In this document: one piece after another, positions 42,478 to 51,203 of the stretch
Layout of the letters: every line of letters begins with the position of its first letter
Numbering within the stretch: the stretch's first letter is position 1
DNA from: Bacteroidaceae bacterium
Lineage (GTDB): Bacteria; Bacteroidota; Bacteroidia; Bacteroidales; Bacteroidaceae
Direction of reading: 5' to 3'
Length of the DNA: 64,000 nucleotides
Assembly: GCA_024401115.1 (NCBI GenBank)
Contig: JAKSLP010000003.1
Location: forward strand, 45,328-109,327
The notes under the pieces: generated by a model
Told to the model about the DNA's origin: nothing
The model's database searches: none
Seen by the model: the letters and a program-made list of their open reading frames with translations, nothing else
Program-made: the position numbers and the translations under genes

Positions 42478-44355
42478 TTACTTTTTTTCTTCAAAAGGAT
42501 TATAGGCATGGCCCTTACCCTCATAACCTGCGTTCTTAAAGTACTCTACAAAGTTCAGACGCAGAGGATGAACAAATGCAGAAATTGCAGACATCAACAA
42601 GTTGAACAAGTGACCGACAACATAGATCAGGATAGCAGGAATCAGCAGCACGATAGAACCCTCGTCACCACGAATCATATCACCAATCATATTGAAAGCA
42701 CCACCCAACATACCACCTGCCAAGCACAATGCATACAGACGGATGTAAGAAAGGATATCACCCATCAAACCGGATGCCATATTATAAGTATCGTACAGAC
42801 CTGCCAATGGATTGATCAGAATACCAGTGATAGGATTCTTTGCCAAACGGCCGACATTGTTCAGGAAGTAGATAGCCAATGCACTGACAGCGCCGATACC
42901 AATCAGAACCATGGTCATAGCGTCCTGAGAAAGAGCACCAGCCAGGAACAATACACCGGTAATCACACCGCCAACCAACAGCAGTACCCAACCCCATGTG
43001 CTGATCTGACTCTTGAAGCCCTCTTTCTTGGTATAAAGAGCAGCCTTGATAACCAAAGCCAGACAGATATGGAATACACCAATGCAAATTGCAGCTACCA
43101 TCTGAACAGAATAGCCACTGATCTCGCCATGTGACATATAGTTGATGATGCTACCTACACCGGAAGTGCCATCAATCAAGCCTGCATCGACAATATTCAG
43201 ACCGAAGAATGTACCCAGCAAGAAACCGATAACAGTTGTGGCAATACCTAAAGCGGTAATCATTGAGCCGCAACCTTCCAACATCTCGCCCAGGATTGGC
43301 ACACTCTTTGCCTTGCCGGTCATATCCAGGATACCGTACAGCATAATCAAGATACCGTAACCGGCATCACCCATACAGATGGCGAAGAATAAGGTGAAGA
43401 AGAATCCGACAATCGGTGTTGGGTCCCATTCATCATAGTTAGGGAAACCATACATCTTGGTCAGACGCTCATACATCTTAGAGAAACCGCCATTGCGGAA
43501 CTTGATAGGAACATTGTCACCAGCCTGTGGTTCACGAACCTCATAATAAGCGCTGCTTGCATCAAGCATAGCCTTTACATCGGCTTCCTTATCCTCTGGT
43601 ATCCAACCCTCAATCAGTTTCAGAGCATCGCCGGCAACATTCTGACTGTTCAGATGAACCTTACTCAACTGAATAGCATTCTTGTTAGCTACGACAGCAG
43701 CGTCAATAATAGGACGGCACTGCTCACCAACAGCCTGCAGATTCAGGTCCAGGTCACTGATCTTAGCCTCCAATTCTGCCTTCTGTGCCTGCAGTTCTGA
43801 AATCGACTGAGCAGGAAGAACAATATTTTCAGCATCAATGACTGGCTTCTCAGCAGAGAATGTTACGAAATAAACGGTAGAACCATTCTCTCCTACTGGA
43901 GTAGCATAGTAATTATCAGCCCATTCCTGCTTGAATGCTGTAGCATTGCAAGAATAGAAATTCATCTGATAACCCACTGCAGCCAGTTTTTCAACCGTAG
44001 CGGTATCAAACTCACCGAAAGGAACGGATACCTCCAGGTCCTTCTGGGTAGCATCCAACTGGCGAGCCAGTTCTGCCTTCTGATTCTGAAGATCCTCAGC
44101 AAAAGCAATCACCTCTTCTGCAGAAGTCAGGCGAATAGTCTTTGGAGACTTCTCTGCACCTACAGGGAAACGGTCCATCGCCTTCAGGAACTGGCTATAC
44201 AGTTCAGACTGAGCCTTAGCCTGCTCGAACTCCTCGCTGGTACCACTCTCCTTTTCCTGTATATGAACAACACCGAGGTCGCGCAGATTATTCAAGAACG
44301 CGTCATACTCCTGATGGAAGACCAACAGGTCAACTTTCTTCATTTTTGTAATCAT
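42478..44355 (-). CDS. ntpI: V-type ATPase subunit I
   Basis: This is the stator membrane subunit, 625 residues. The N-terminal half (1-320) is cytosolic and rich in coiled coil (LYSQFLKAMDRFPVG, AQKAELEAKISDLDLNLQAV); the C-terminal half has seven or eight membrane helices (VGFFFTLFFAICMGDAGYGI, SYIRLYALCLAGGMLGG). The arginine in SYIRLYALCLAGG is the conserved residue that faces the K-ring glutamate. The start overlaps the stop of the subunit D gene (ATGA), a sign of coupled translation. The 30-base gap to the K gene is normal. Confidence 0.95.
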   Translation of the reverse strand: MITKMKKVDLLVFHQEYDAFLNNLRDLGVVHIQEKESGTSEEFEQAKAQSELYSQFLKAMDRFPVGAEKSPKTIRLTSAEEVIAFAEDLQNQKAELARQLDATQKDLEVSVPFGEFDTATVEKLAAVGYQMNFYSCNATAFKQEWADNYYATPVGENGSTVYFVTFSAEKPVIDAENIVLPAQSISELQAQKAELEAKISDLDLNLQAVGEQCRPIIDAAVVANKNAIQLSKVHLNSQNVAGDALKLIEGWIPEDKEADVKAMLDASSAYYEVREPQAGDNVPIKFRNGGFSKMYERLTKMYGFPNYDEWDPTPIVGFFFTLFFAICMGDAGYGILIMLYGILDMTGKAKSVPILGEMLEGCGSMITALGIATTVIGFLLGTFFGLNIVDAGLIDGTSGVGSIINYMSHGEISGYSVQMVAAICIGVFHICLALVIKAALYTKKEGFKSQISTWGWVLLLVGGVITGVLFLAGALSQDAMTMVLIGIGAVSALAIYFLNNVGRLAKNPITGILINPLAGLYDTYNMASGLMGDILSYIRLYALCLAGGMLGGAFNMIGDMIRGDEGSIVLLIPAILIYVVGHLFNLLMSAISAFVHPLRLNFVEYFKNAGYEGKGHAYNPFEEKK

Positions 44356-44981
44356 ACGGCTGCCTCCTTTCCTTTTTCTGCTTCAGCTGCCGCACGCTTC
44401 TCCTGGAGTGACTTCAGGATCTTCTGGCTAGACTTAGACAGGTTCTCCTCATCCTCCATGAAACGCTTAATCTTGCGTACAGCCTCCTGGAATCCAGGAA
44501 TCTGAACCTTCTCAAACAGATTTACCTTCTGGGTAGTCTTTTTACGTGCATGCTCCAGCAAACCTAATTTAGCCAGGGCAAATTCACGCTCTACCGCAGT
44601 CTTGGCAAGACCTTGCAAAAGGCTGATACCGTCGAACTACCATTTTGGAGAACTAAACAGACCAAAAGGCTTCACTTCCAAACGGATATTAGTTAAGATA
44701 GGGACTCTTACGCCCGCAATCTTCTTGACATCCATCTCCACATCCTTCAGGGCAACAAGAGATGTATCAAACTCACCCCATAAGGCATACATGGATTCGT
44801 AGCCTCCTATCTGGCTCTGCAGTTTCTCTTCCAATGCGGCGGCCTCCTCTTTGCATTTCTTCACCTCAAGACGCAAAGCAGTCTCCTTACTCTTAATAAT
44901 AGGTAAGGTACGCTGACGCATCTTCAGGTTCTTTTCAATCTGCTGAAGGGACGTTTTATTGTATTGAAACTTTATTGCCAT
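44352..44981 (-). pseudogene. ntpD: V-type ATPase subunit D, interrupted by an in-frame amber codon
   Basis: Subunit D is the central rotor stalk. The frame from 44981 gives 114 residues (MAIKFQYNKTSLQQIEKNLK ... GLFSSPKW), then TAG at 44639-44637. The same frame continues without shift for 94 more codons (FDGISLLQGLAKTAVEREFA ... AEKGKEAAV) to the proper stop at 44352. Together they make about 209 residues, the normal size, with the two long antiparallel helices of the family. Either one base is wrong in the assembly, the codon is read through, or the gene has just died. The rest of the operon is intact and needs this subunit. Confidence 0.85.
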
Positions 44982-44987
44982 TGTAGA

Positions 44988-46310
44988 TTATTTCCAATAG
45001 ATATCGGTAAATTCCTTCTTAATGTTAACCTCCTCAATCTTGAAGTACTTAATGAACAAGCCCCAAGTTACATCCAACATCTCGGTGGTATCCAAATTCA
45101 CGTCGATTGCCAACAACTTATCAGCATACTCCTTAGCGAAGTCCAGACAGCGGTTATCATAGTCGGTCAAGTCGAAACCGTTCTCCAGCTTGGTCTTTGC
45201 ATTTGCAGCATCAGAATACAAGCGGATAGCAGCATTCATTACCTGGCTGTGATCCTTACGTGTCTTCTTTCCACTAACCAGCTGTTTCAAACGAGACAAT
45301 GAACGGAATGGGTCGATAATAACCTTACCAATATCACTATTCATACGCAGATACAACTGACCCTCAGTGATATAACCAGTATTATCAGGTACAGCGTGAG
45401 TAATATCACCACCACTCAGAGTAGTAACGGCGATAATGGTGATAGAACCACCACCTGCCTCCTCAGGGAACTGTACGGCCTTCTCGTAAATCTTAGCCAA
45501 ATCTGAATACAAAGAACCTGGCATAGAGTCCTTAGAAGGAATCTGGTCCATACGGTTACTTACGATAGACAAAGAGTCAGCGTAAGAACTCATATCGGTC
45601 AACAATACCAGAACCTGCTCGTGCTTCTCAACTGCGAAATACTCTGCAGCGGTCAATGCCATATCAGGAATCAACAGACGCTCAACGGCAGGGTCCTCGG
45701 TAGTATTCATGAAACAGATAATTCTATCCTGAGCACCTGCATTAGAGAAGGTGTTGCGGAAGAAATAGTAGTCATCATTGGTCATACCCATACCGCCCAG
45801 GATAATCTTGTCAACCTTAGCACGCAGGGCTACCATTGCCATTACCTCATTGAAAGGCTGGTCAGGGTCAGCAAAGAAAGGAATCTTCTGACCAGATACC
45901 AGGGTATTGTTCAAGTCGATACCAGCGATACCGGTAGCAATCAACTCACTTGGCTGCTTACGGCGAACTGGGTTCACTGAAGGACCACCAATCTCAACTT
46001 CCTTACCCTCGATAGCAGGACCGCCATCAATAGGATCACCATATGCATTAAAGAAACGGCCAGCCAACTGCTCACCAACCTTCAGAGAAGGAGACTTACC
46101 CAGGAAAACCACCTCGGCATTGGTAGGGATACCACCAGTACCCTCGAATACCTGCAAGGTAACATCCTCGCCGGCAATCTTTACCACCTGGGCCAACTTG
46201 CCGTTGATGGTAGCCAGCTCATCATAACCAACGCCAGTTGCCTTCAGAGAGCAAGTAGCCTTGGTAATCTGGCTAATCTTTGTATATACTTTTTGAAATG
46301 CTGTTGCCAT
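44988..46310 (-). CDS. ntpB: V-type ATPase subunit B
   Basis: This is the non-catalytic partner of the A subunit in the hexameric head. The 440-residue chain shows the family's beta-barrel start (KATGVGYDELATINGKLAQV) and the alpha/beta core (GIAGIDLNNTLVSGQKIPFF) without a Walker A glycine-rich loop. It also has PSKDSMPGSLYSDLAKIYE and the C-terminal helical part ending DVTWGLFIKYFKIEE. It is 11 bases downstream of the A gene and six bases upstream of the D gene. No oddities. Confidence 0.96.
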   Translation of the reverse strand: MATAFQKVYTKISQITKATCSLKATGVGYDELATINGKLAQVVKIAGEDVTLQVFEGTGGIPTNAEVVFLGKSPSLKVGEQLAGRFFNAYGDPIDGGPAIEGKEVEIGGPSVNPVRRKQPSELIATGIAGIDLNNTLVSGQKIPFFADPDQPFNEVMAMVALRAKVDKIILGGMGMTNDDYYFFRNTFSNAGAQDRIICFMNTTEDPAVERLLIPDMALTAAEYFAVEKHEQVLVLLTDMSSYADSLSIVSNRMDQIPSKDSMPGSLYSDLAKIYEKAVQFPEEAGGGSITIIAVTTLSGGDITHAVPDNTGYITEGQLYLRMNSDIGKVIIDPFRSLSRLKQLVSGKKTRKDHSQVMNAAIRLYSDAANAKTKLENGFDLTDYDNRCLDFAKEYADKLLAIDVNLDTTEMLDVTWGLFIKYFKIEEVNIKKEFTDIYWK

Positions 46311-46321
46311 AATTCCAGATT

Positions 46322-48064
46322 TTAAGCGTTAACCATATCCATAACCTGCTGCTTGAAATCGTAGTACTGCTCACTCTTGTACTCAGAGTAGTTCATCTGC
46401 TTGCAGAGGTTAATCATCTTCTTGAAGTAGTCCACTACATCCAGGAAGTTATCGAAACTGTAGTCGTGGTCACAAATATCGGTAACCAGATTCAAGATTT
46501 CCTCCTGACGCTCCAGAGAGGTTACAGCATCTACGTCATCGAATGCATCCTGCTGCAGGATAACGAAGTCGATGATCTCTGACTTCCAGAAAGTAACATG
46601 GTAATCTACAGGTACACCGTCATCACCCAAAATGTTGATCTGCTCAGCAATTTCCTTACCACGCTGCATACGGGTCTTCAATGCCAATACCTTTGGAATC
46701 CACTTGTCATTAATCTTGTTGCTAATGTATTCAGCGAATTCTGGATACTCCAGATACTTACTGTAAGAATCAATTGGGTTAACAGCTGGATAACGTTTCT
46801 TATCCGCACGGTCCTGCTCCAAGCCATAGAAGCAACGAGCTACCTTCTTGGTATTCTCGGTTACAGGCTCCTTCAGGTTACCACCGGCAGGAGATACAGT
46901 ACCGATGAAGGTTACAGAACCAACCTCACCATTATTCAGATATACATAACCTGCACGGCCATAGAAGTTAGCGATCAATGCTGGCAAGTCCATAGGGAAC
47001 GCATCAGGACCAGGCAACTCCTCCATACGGTTAGACATCTCACGCAATGCCTGTGCCCAACGTGAAGTAGAGTCGGCCATCAACAATACGCGCAGACCCA
47101 TTGAGCGGTAGTACTCAGCCATTGTCATGGCAGTGTATACAGAAGCCTCACGGGCAGCAACTGGCATGTTTGATGTATTTGCGATAATAATGGTACGCTC
47201 CATCAGCATTCGACCGGTATGAGGGTCAACCAACTCAGGGAACTCAGAGAAGATCTCCACAACCTCATTAGCACGCTCACCACAAGCTGCGATAATTACG
47301 ATATCAGCCTCTGCCTGCTTAGAGATAGCGTGCTGAAGCACGGTCTTACCGGTACCGAAAGGACCAGGGATGAAACCGGTACCACCCTCAGTAATTGGGT
47401 TGAAAGTATCAATGGTACGAACACCTGTTTCCAGCAACTTGAATGGACGTGGCTTCTGCTTGTAGTTTGTCATAGCAAACTTTACAGGCCAGTGCTGAAC
47501 CATGGTGACATTGATATCATTGCCCTTCTCATCAGTCAGGACAGCAATGGTATCATCTACCTTATATTGACCAGCAGGAACAATGCTCTTAACCTTAGCA
47601 GTGCCTTCCAACTGGAAAGGAGCCATAATCTTCAGTGGCTGGTGGTTCTCTTCAACCTCACCCAACCATGCAGAATTAATCACCTCATCACCTACCTTTA
47701 CGATAGGCTTGAAATCCCACAGACGCTCACGGTCCAATGGATCAGTGTAGCAACCACGTTTCAGGAATACACCATCCATCTTGTCCAAGTCATTCTGCAG
47801 ACCGTCGAAGTTCTTTGACAACATACCAGGAGCCAACTGCACTTCCAGCATGTGACCGGTAAATTCAGCAGGAGCGCCAACCTTCAAACCACGGGTACTC
47901 TCGAATACCTGTACGTTAACAGCCTCGCCAACTACCTTAATAACCTCCGACATCAAGCGGTCTCCACCAGTCTCAATATAGCAGATTTCGCCTTGAGATA
48001 CTGGTCCGTCAACCTTCAGCGTTACCATGTTAGCGATAACGCCACTTACTGTACCTTTAGTCAT
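46322..48064 (-). CDS. ntpA: V-type ATPase catalytic subunit A
   Basis: This is the ATP-binding subunit, 580 residues. Walker A is GPFGTGKTVLQH, followed by the catalytic Glu segment (GERANEVVEIF) and Walker B/arginine regions (LRVLLMADSTSRWAQALREM). The insertion (bulge) domain typical of A subunits lies at about 115-200 (WLGEVEENHQPLKIMAPFQL). The start at 48064 gives MTKGTVSGVIANMVTLKV, the normal N-terminus. Neighbours are DUF2764 upstream (35 bases) and subunit B downstream. Confidence 0.97.
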   Translation of the reverse strand: MTKGTVSGVIANMVTLKVDGPVSQGEICYIETGGDRLMSEVIKVVGEAVNVQVFESTRGLKVGAPAEFTGHMLEVQLAPGMLSKNFDGLQNDLDKMDGVFLKRGCYTDPLDRERLWDFKPIVKVGDEVINSAWLGEVEENHQPLKIMAPFQLEGTAKVKSIVPAGQYKVDDTIAVLTDEKGNDINVTMVQHWPVKFAMTNYKQKPRPFKLLETGVRTIDTFNPITEGGTGFIPGPFGTGKTVLQHAISKQAEADIVIIAACGERANEVVEIFSEFPELVDPHTGRMLMERTIIIANTSNMPVAAREASVYTAMTMAEYYRSMGLRVLLMADSTSRWAQALREMSNRMEELPGPDAFPMDLPALIANFYGRAGYVYLNNGEVGSVTFIGTVSPAGGNLKEPVTENTKKVARCFYGLEQDRADKKRYPAVNPIDSYSKYLEYPEFAEYISNKINDKWIPKVLALKTRMQRGKEIAEQINILGDDGVPVDYHVTFWKSEIIDFVILQQDAFDDVDAVTSLERQEEILNLVTDICDHDYSFDNFLDVVDYFKKMINLCKQMNYSEYKSEQYYDFKQQVMDMVNA

Positions 48065-48099
48065 AGTATTTTATTTATTCGATTTTTCTTGTTAATGTT

Positions 48100-48945
48100 T
48101 CAGCGAACAAACTCAGCAGGCACCTTTGCCTCGCTGCGTAAGTTTTCAATAATCTGAGTGAATGTTTCCTTGCCCTTCTCTGGATCCAGCATTTCCCAAC
48201 GGTTCAGCATCTCCAGCTTGCACAGATATGCAAACACAGCCTCTACGCCAAATCCGTCAAAGAATGTCTTGTCATCCAGCCACAACCATTTGAATGCATC
48301 GATACGCTTCTCCTTCTCAACAGGGTCGTCGGTATCCACAATCTTAATCAGTTCGGCCACGAAATCATAATCTCTACCCAGATCAAAATCCTTCGCTTTA
48401 CTTGTCTTTATTGTCTCGCTAATCTCATTCTCTCCCAGCACATAATCAGCCACCTTCCATCCGTTCTGACGGGCAATCAATGCGGTCAGGATATTGGTGA
48501 GGTTAAAATTCAAAGAGAACCATTCTGCCAACATCTCATTTTTGCACTGCATGGCATATTGATAATAAGCCAGCATAACTGCATCATCGGCAAAATATCC
48601 GGTCTTATCCTCATTTGGCAAATATGACTGACGGATAAAATCAACCATAAATGCTGGATAATCCTTTACCTTTGTCACCTCAGGATCTGTAGCCTGAGTA
48701 ATCAGATCTACCAGCTGATCCTTTGTATAATTGCCTTCCAGGTCCAGATCTGCATCGGCATTACGAAGCAATTTCACCAGATTGCGGCAATCAGTCTTTA
48801 AATAAGAATAAGCGAGCAATTTCTTATCGGAAGCAGTCAGTTCCTTGTCGCACTGCTCACGAAATTCAGCATAGCTAATACCGCTATTGCCGCCTTCCAT
48901 GGCAACGACAGGGACTTCTGTCATCAAGCAATAATAATTACCCAT
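48100..48945 (-). CDS. DUF2764 protein of the V-ATPase operon
   Basis: The 281-residue soluble helical protein starts MGNYYCLMTEVP and has the segment LAYSYLKTDCRNLVKLLRNA typical of DUF2764. This family occurs in V-ATPase operons of Bacteroidetes between subunits E and A, where other bacteria encode subunit C. Its all-helical composition with the segment YQYAMQCKNEMLAEWFSLNF is like subunit C, so it probably links the rotor top to the membrane ring (inference). The gap to subunit E is 11 bases. Confidence 0.9.
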   Translation of the reverse strand: MGNYYCLMTEVPVVAMEGGNSGISYAEFREQCDKELTASDKKLLAYSYLKTDCRNLVKLLRNADADLDLEGNYTKDQLVDLITQATDPEVTKVKDYPAFMVDFIRQSYLPNEDKTGYFADDAVMLAYYQYAMQCKNEMLAEWFSLNFNLTNILTALIARQNGWKVADYVLGENEISETIKTSKAKDFDLGRDYDFVAELIKIVDTDDPVEKEKRIDAFKWLWLDDKTFFDGFGVEAVFAYLCKLEMLNRWEMLDPEKGKETFTQIIENLRSEAKVPAEFVR

Positions 48946-48956
48946 ATCGGAAAGGA

Positions 48957-49547
48957 TTAGAATAGCATCTCCACCAACTGTGGGCGAAGGAATGACTTAA
49001 AGTAATTTTCGAACTCTTCAGCGCCGAAGTCAACCTTATAGCTGCCATCAGCAGGCTTAACGGTAAACAAGGTCTTCAGGCCATTAACCTCATTAATTGT
49101 CACACCCTTATCCAGCAGTTCCTTAGCCTTTGCAGCAAAGAATGCCTTCAAATTAGCAGCATCAGCAGTCTCAATGACAATTGGCTCATTTGCTGTCCAC
49201 TTGGTTGCAAGTGCTACCAAGAAGTTACCAACAAAGTCCTTAGATGCTACAACATCAGCAACGCTTTCCTTAACAACCTTGTCTGATACTAAGTTTGCAA
49301 TCTCACCAACCAGGGCATTCTTAGACTGTGAAGCATACTGACGCAACTCATTCTTGGTATTTGCAGCAGTATCAGCAGCCTGCTTGTTTGCCTTAGCCAC
49401 AATTTCAGCAGCCTCTTCCTGAGCCTTAGCCAAGATAGCAGCGGCCTGCTGCTGAGCAGCCTCAATCAGGCGAGCAGCCTCAGCGTTACCCTTTTCTACT
49501 CCTTCATGAAAGAGTTTCTCGGTCAATTCCTGAATTTTATTTTCCAT
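48957..49547 (-). CDS. ntpE: V-type ATPase subunit E
   Basis: This peripheral stalk subunit has 196 residues. The first 110 residues are a long Ala/Lys/Glu helix (ARLIEAAQQQAAAILAKAQE, EAAEIVAKANKQAADTAANT), and the C-terminal part is a small mixed domain (FVGNFLVALATKWTANEPIV, NGLKTLFTVKPADGSYKVDF). No subunit G/H gene is visible; the small membrane protein gene upstream does not resemble it. The gap of 36 bases to that gene suggests one transcript. Confidence 0.9.
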   Translation of the reverse strand: MENKIQELTEKLFHEGVEKGNAEAARLIEAAQQQAAAILAKAQEEAAEIVAKANKQAADTAANTKNELRQYASQSKNALVGEIANLVSDKVVKESVADVVASKDFVGNFLVALATKWTANEPIVIETADAANLKAFFAAKAKELLDKGVTINEVNGLKTLFTVKPADGSYKVDFGAEEFENYFKSFLRPQLVEMLF

Positions 49548-49583
49548 GTGTTTTAGAATTTATTTAGATTTCATATTTTCGGT

Positions 49584-49961
49584 TTAGAATTCCTCGCCTT
49601 CAGGTTCCGCCTCCACCACCTCAGGCAGGACTGGTTCCTCTTCCTCTACAGCCTCGTCCTCAGAAGTATCATCTGCAACATCATTGACGTACTGCTGGGC
49701 ATTCTCATCTGTGAGTTTATCATAAGAGGTCTGATCACGGTTCTGTTTGGCCAATTCCAGATTACGGGCCTCCTCCATGGCATAATCCTTAGGCTCCACC
49801 TGTGATGCTTGTGAGAAAGTGTCTGACAAAAAGCAAATCCATAAAATGCCAATCAATGTAAATCCGGCAAGAGCCATCGTTACAATTCGTTGCATTTTAT
49901 CGTTATCAGCCTGACTTTCGGCAGGCTTACTACTTAATAATTTCAAAAAATCTGCTTTCAT
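49584..49961 (-). CDS. Hypothetical small membrane protein at the head of the V-ATPase operon
   Basis: The 125-residue protein has a charged N-terminus, one membrane helix at about 27-46 (IVTMALAGFTLIGILWICFL) and a very acidic C-terminal tail (last 40 residues mostly Glu, Asp, Val, Pro). I recognise no family. It lies 36 bases before ntpE and behind a perfect -7 element, so it is probably the first gene of the ATPase transcript. Such a position suggests a role in assembly or anchoring, but there is no direct evidence. Confidence 0.7.
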   Translation of the reverse strand: MKADFLKLLSSKPAESQADNDKMQRIVTMALAGFTLIGILWICFLSDTFSQASQVEPKDYAMEEARNLELAKQNRDQTSYDKLTDENAQQYVNDVADDTSEDEAVEEEEPVLPEVVEAEPEGEEF

Positions 49962-49988
49962 AGGTATTAACGCAATACATTAACTTTG

Positions 49989-49996
49989 CAAATATA
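49989..49996 (-). promoter_or_regulatory. -7 element of the V-ATPase operon
   Basis: TATATTTG (minus strand) is a perfect TAnnTTTG, 27 bases before the first ATG. The -33 region is A/T-rich without a clear TTTG. Confidence 0.5.
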
Positions 49997-50118
49997 GAAA
50001 TAAAAAATGATAATCTTTAAAGTATTCAAGCATTTTTTTTATTAAAGTCAAGAAAAAAAGAACAAAAACGAACATTTTGTCATCAGCACGAAATAGATGA
50101 ACAGTCCGGAAATAACAT

Positions 50119-50150
50119 AAAAAAAAGGTGAAGAATCATCTTCACCTTTT
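50119..50150 (-). terminator. Terminator of tRNA-Lys
   Basis: A perfect 12-bp stem (50123-50134 with 50139-50150) with a four-base loop is followed by a T-run in minus-strand reading. It begins two bases after the mature tRNA end. Confidence 0.9.
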
Positions 50151-50151
50151 G

Positions 50152-50224
50152 TACGCTCTCAGGGGCTCGAACCCTGGACCCACTGATTAAGAGTCAGTTG
50201 CTCTACCAACTGAGCTAAGAACGC
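50152..50224 (-). tRNA. tRNA-Lys (anticodon CTT)
   Basis: A 73-base cloverleaf is visible: acceptor GCGTTCT with AGAGCGT (two G-U pairs), D-arm GCTC...GAGC, anticodon stem CTGAC/GTCAG shape with loop containing CTT, T-arm CAGGG-TTCGAGC-CCCTG, discriminator A. CCA is not encoded. The promoter and terminator are both clear, so this is a single-gene unit. Confidence 0.95.
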
Positions 50225-50246
50225 ATCATTTTTCTTAATTGCGGTG

Positions 50247-50278
50247 CAAAGGTAGGCGTTTTTTGCGATTCCACCAAA
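50247..50278 (-). promoter_or_regulatory. tRNA-Lys promoter
   Basis: TTTG (50278-50275), a 20-base spacer and TACCTTTG (50254-50247) match the Bacteroidetes consensus fully. Confidence 0.8.
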
Positions 50279-50298
50279 TTTTGCAGCCGTTTTTTCAC

Positions 50299-51105
50299 TT
50301 ACTTCAATAAAAACAGTTCTGAAGGAATCTTTCTGCGTAAAACATCCAGCACAAGGTCCTTTCCGGGGATAATGCCACCTGAACGCAGAATGGATTCCAC
50401 CGTTTTTCTAGCCAGTTCCGGATGGTTATTCTCCTCACTGAGATGGCACAGCCATACATGCTTTAATTCCGGAGTGGCATAATTCAACAGAGCATTGCCG
50501 CAAGAGGCATTGCTCAAATGGCCATTCTCTCCCGAGATTCTATCTTTCAGGTAACGGGGATAAGGCCCCATCTCCAACATGCTTTCATCGTAATTGGCCT
50601 CTAAGACCAGGTAATTAGCCAGACCTATATGTTCTGCTACTTCCTGAGTGACATGCCCTACATCAGTTATGATGCAAAAATTAATGTCATCCACAGAAAT
50701 ATGATAGCCCACGTTGTCGGTTCCGTCATGAGGCACCTCAAAGGAATGAATAGTAAAGCTTCCCAATTGCAATTCTTCGCCCTTTTCCAACTTACGAACC
50801 AATGGGACATCAATGTCACGAGTCATGCAATAGCTCTTTTTCATGCCCTTATGAACTTCAGCTGTTGCATAAACTGGGATGACATTCTCATTGGATAGTG
50901 TAGATACTCCTTTTATATGATCTGCATGGTCGTGGGTAACGAATATACCTTTTACATTTGCAAGGGACAGGTTCTTTTCCTTCAATGCTTTTTTAACATG
51001 GCGTTGGGACAATCCCGCATCTATGAGAATAGCCGTGTCGCCAGCGGACAAATAAAAGCAATTGCCGCTGCTACCACTCGCTAAACAGAAGAATGTTATA
51101 TCCAT
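50299..51105 (-). CDS. MBL-fold metallo-hydrolase (YycJ/WalJ-like)
   Basis: The protein is a 268-residue metallo-beta-lactamase-fold hydrolase. It begins FFCLASGSSGNCFYL, the signature of the YycJ/WalJ family, and carries the zinc motif VTHDHADHIKG (H-x-H-x-D-H), a second His in EVPHDGTDNVGY and ITDVGHVTQEVAEH. The C-terminal VWLCHLSEENNHPELA fits too. YycJ proteins are thought to act as exonucleases linked to DNA repair or cell-wall coordination. No operon partner is evident; a -7 element lies at 51123-51130. Confidence 0.93.
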   Translation of the reverse strand: MDITFFCLASGSSGNCFYLSAGDTAILIDAGLSQRHVKKALKEKNLSLANVKGIFVTHDHADHIKGVSTLSNENVIPVYATAEVHKGMKKSYCMTRDIDVPLVRKLEKGEELQLGSFTIHSFEVPHDGTDNVGYHISVDDINFCIITDVGHVTQEVAEHIGLANYLVLEANYDESMLEMGPYPRYLKDRISGENGHLSNASCGNALLNYATPELKHVWLCHLSEENNHPELARKTVESILRSGGIIPGKDLVLDVLRRKIPSELFLLK

Positions 51106-51122
51106 GATTTTTGTAATTTGCG

Positions 51123-51130
51123 CAAATTTA
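51123..51130 (-). promoter_or_regulatory. -7 element of the MBL hydrolase gene
   Basis: TAAATTTG (minus strand) lies 17 bases upstream of the ATG. No -33 TTTG is present at normal spacing. Confidence 0.45.
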
Positions 51131-51203
51131 CAATAATTTTCGGAATAATCTTCTTGCTGTTGTGTTTTTTTTGCTATAATCTGGGCGACTCAAGAAGAGG
51201 CCG

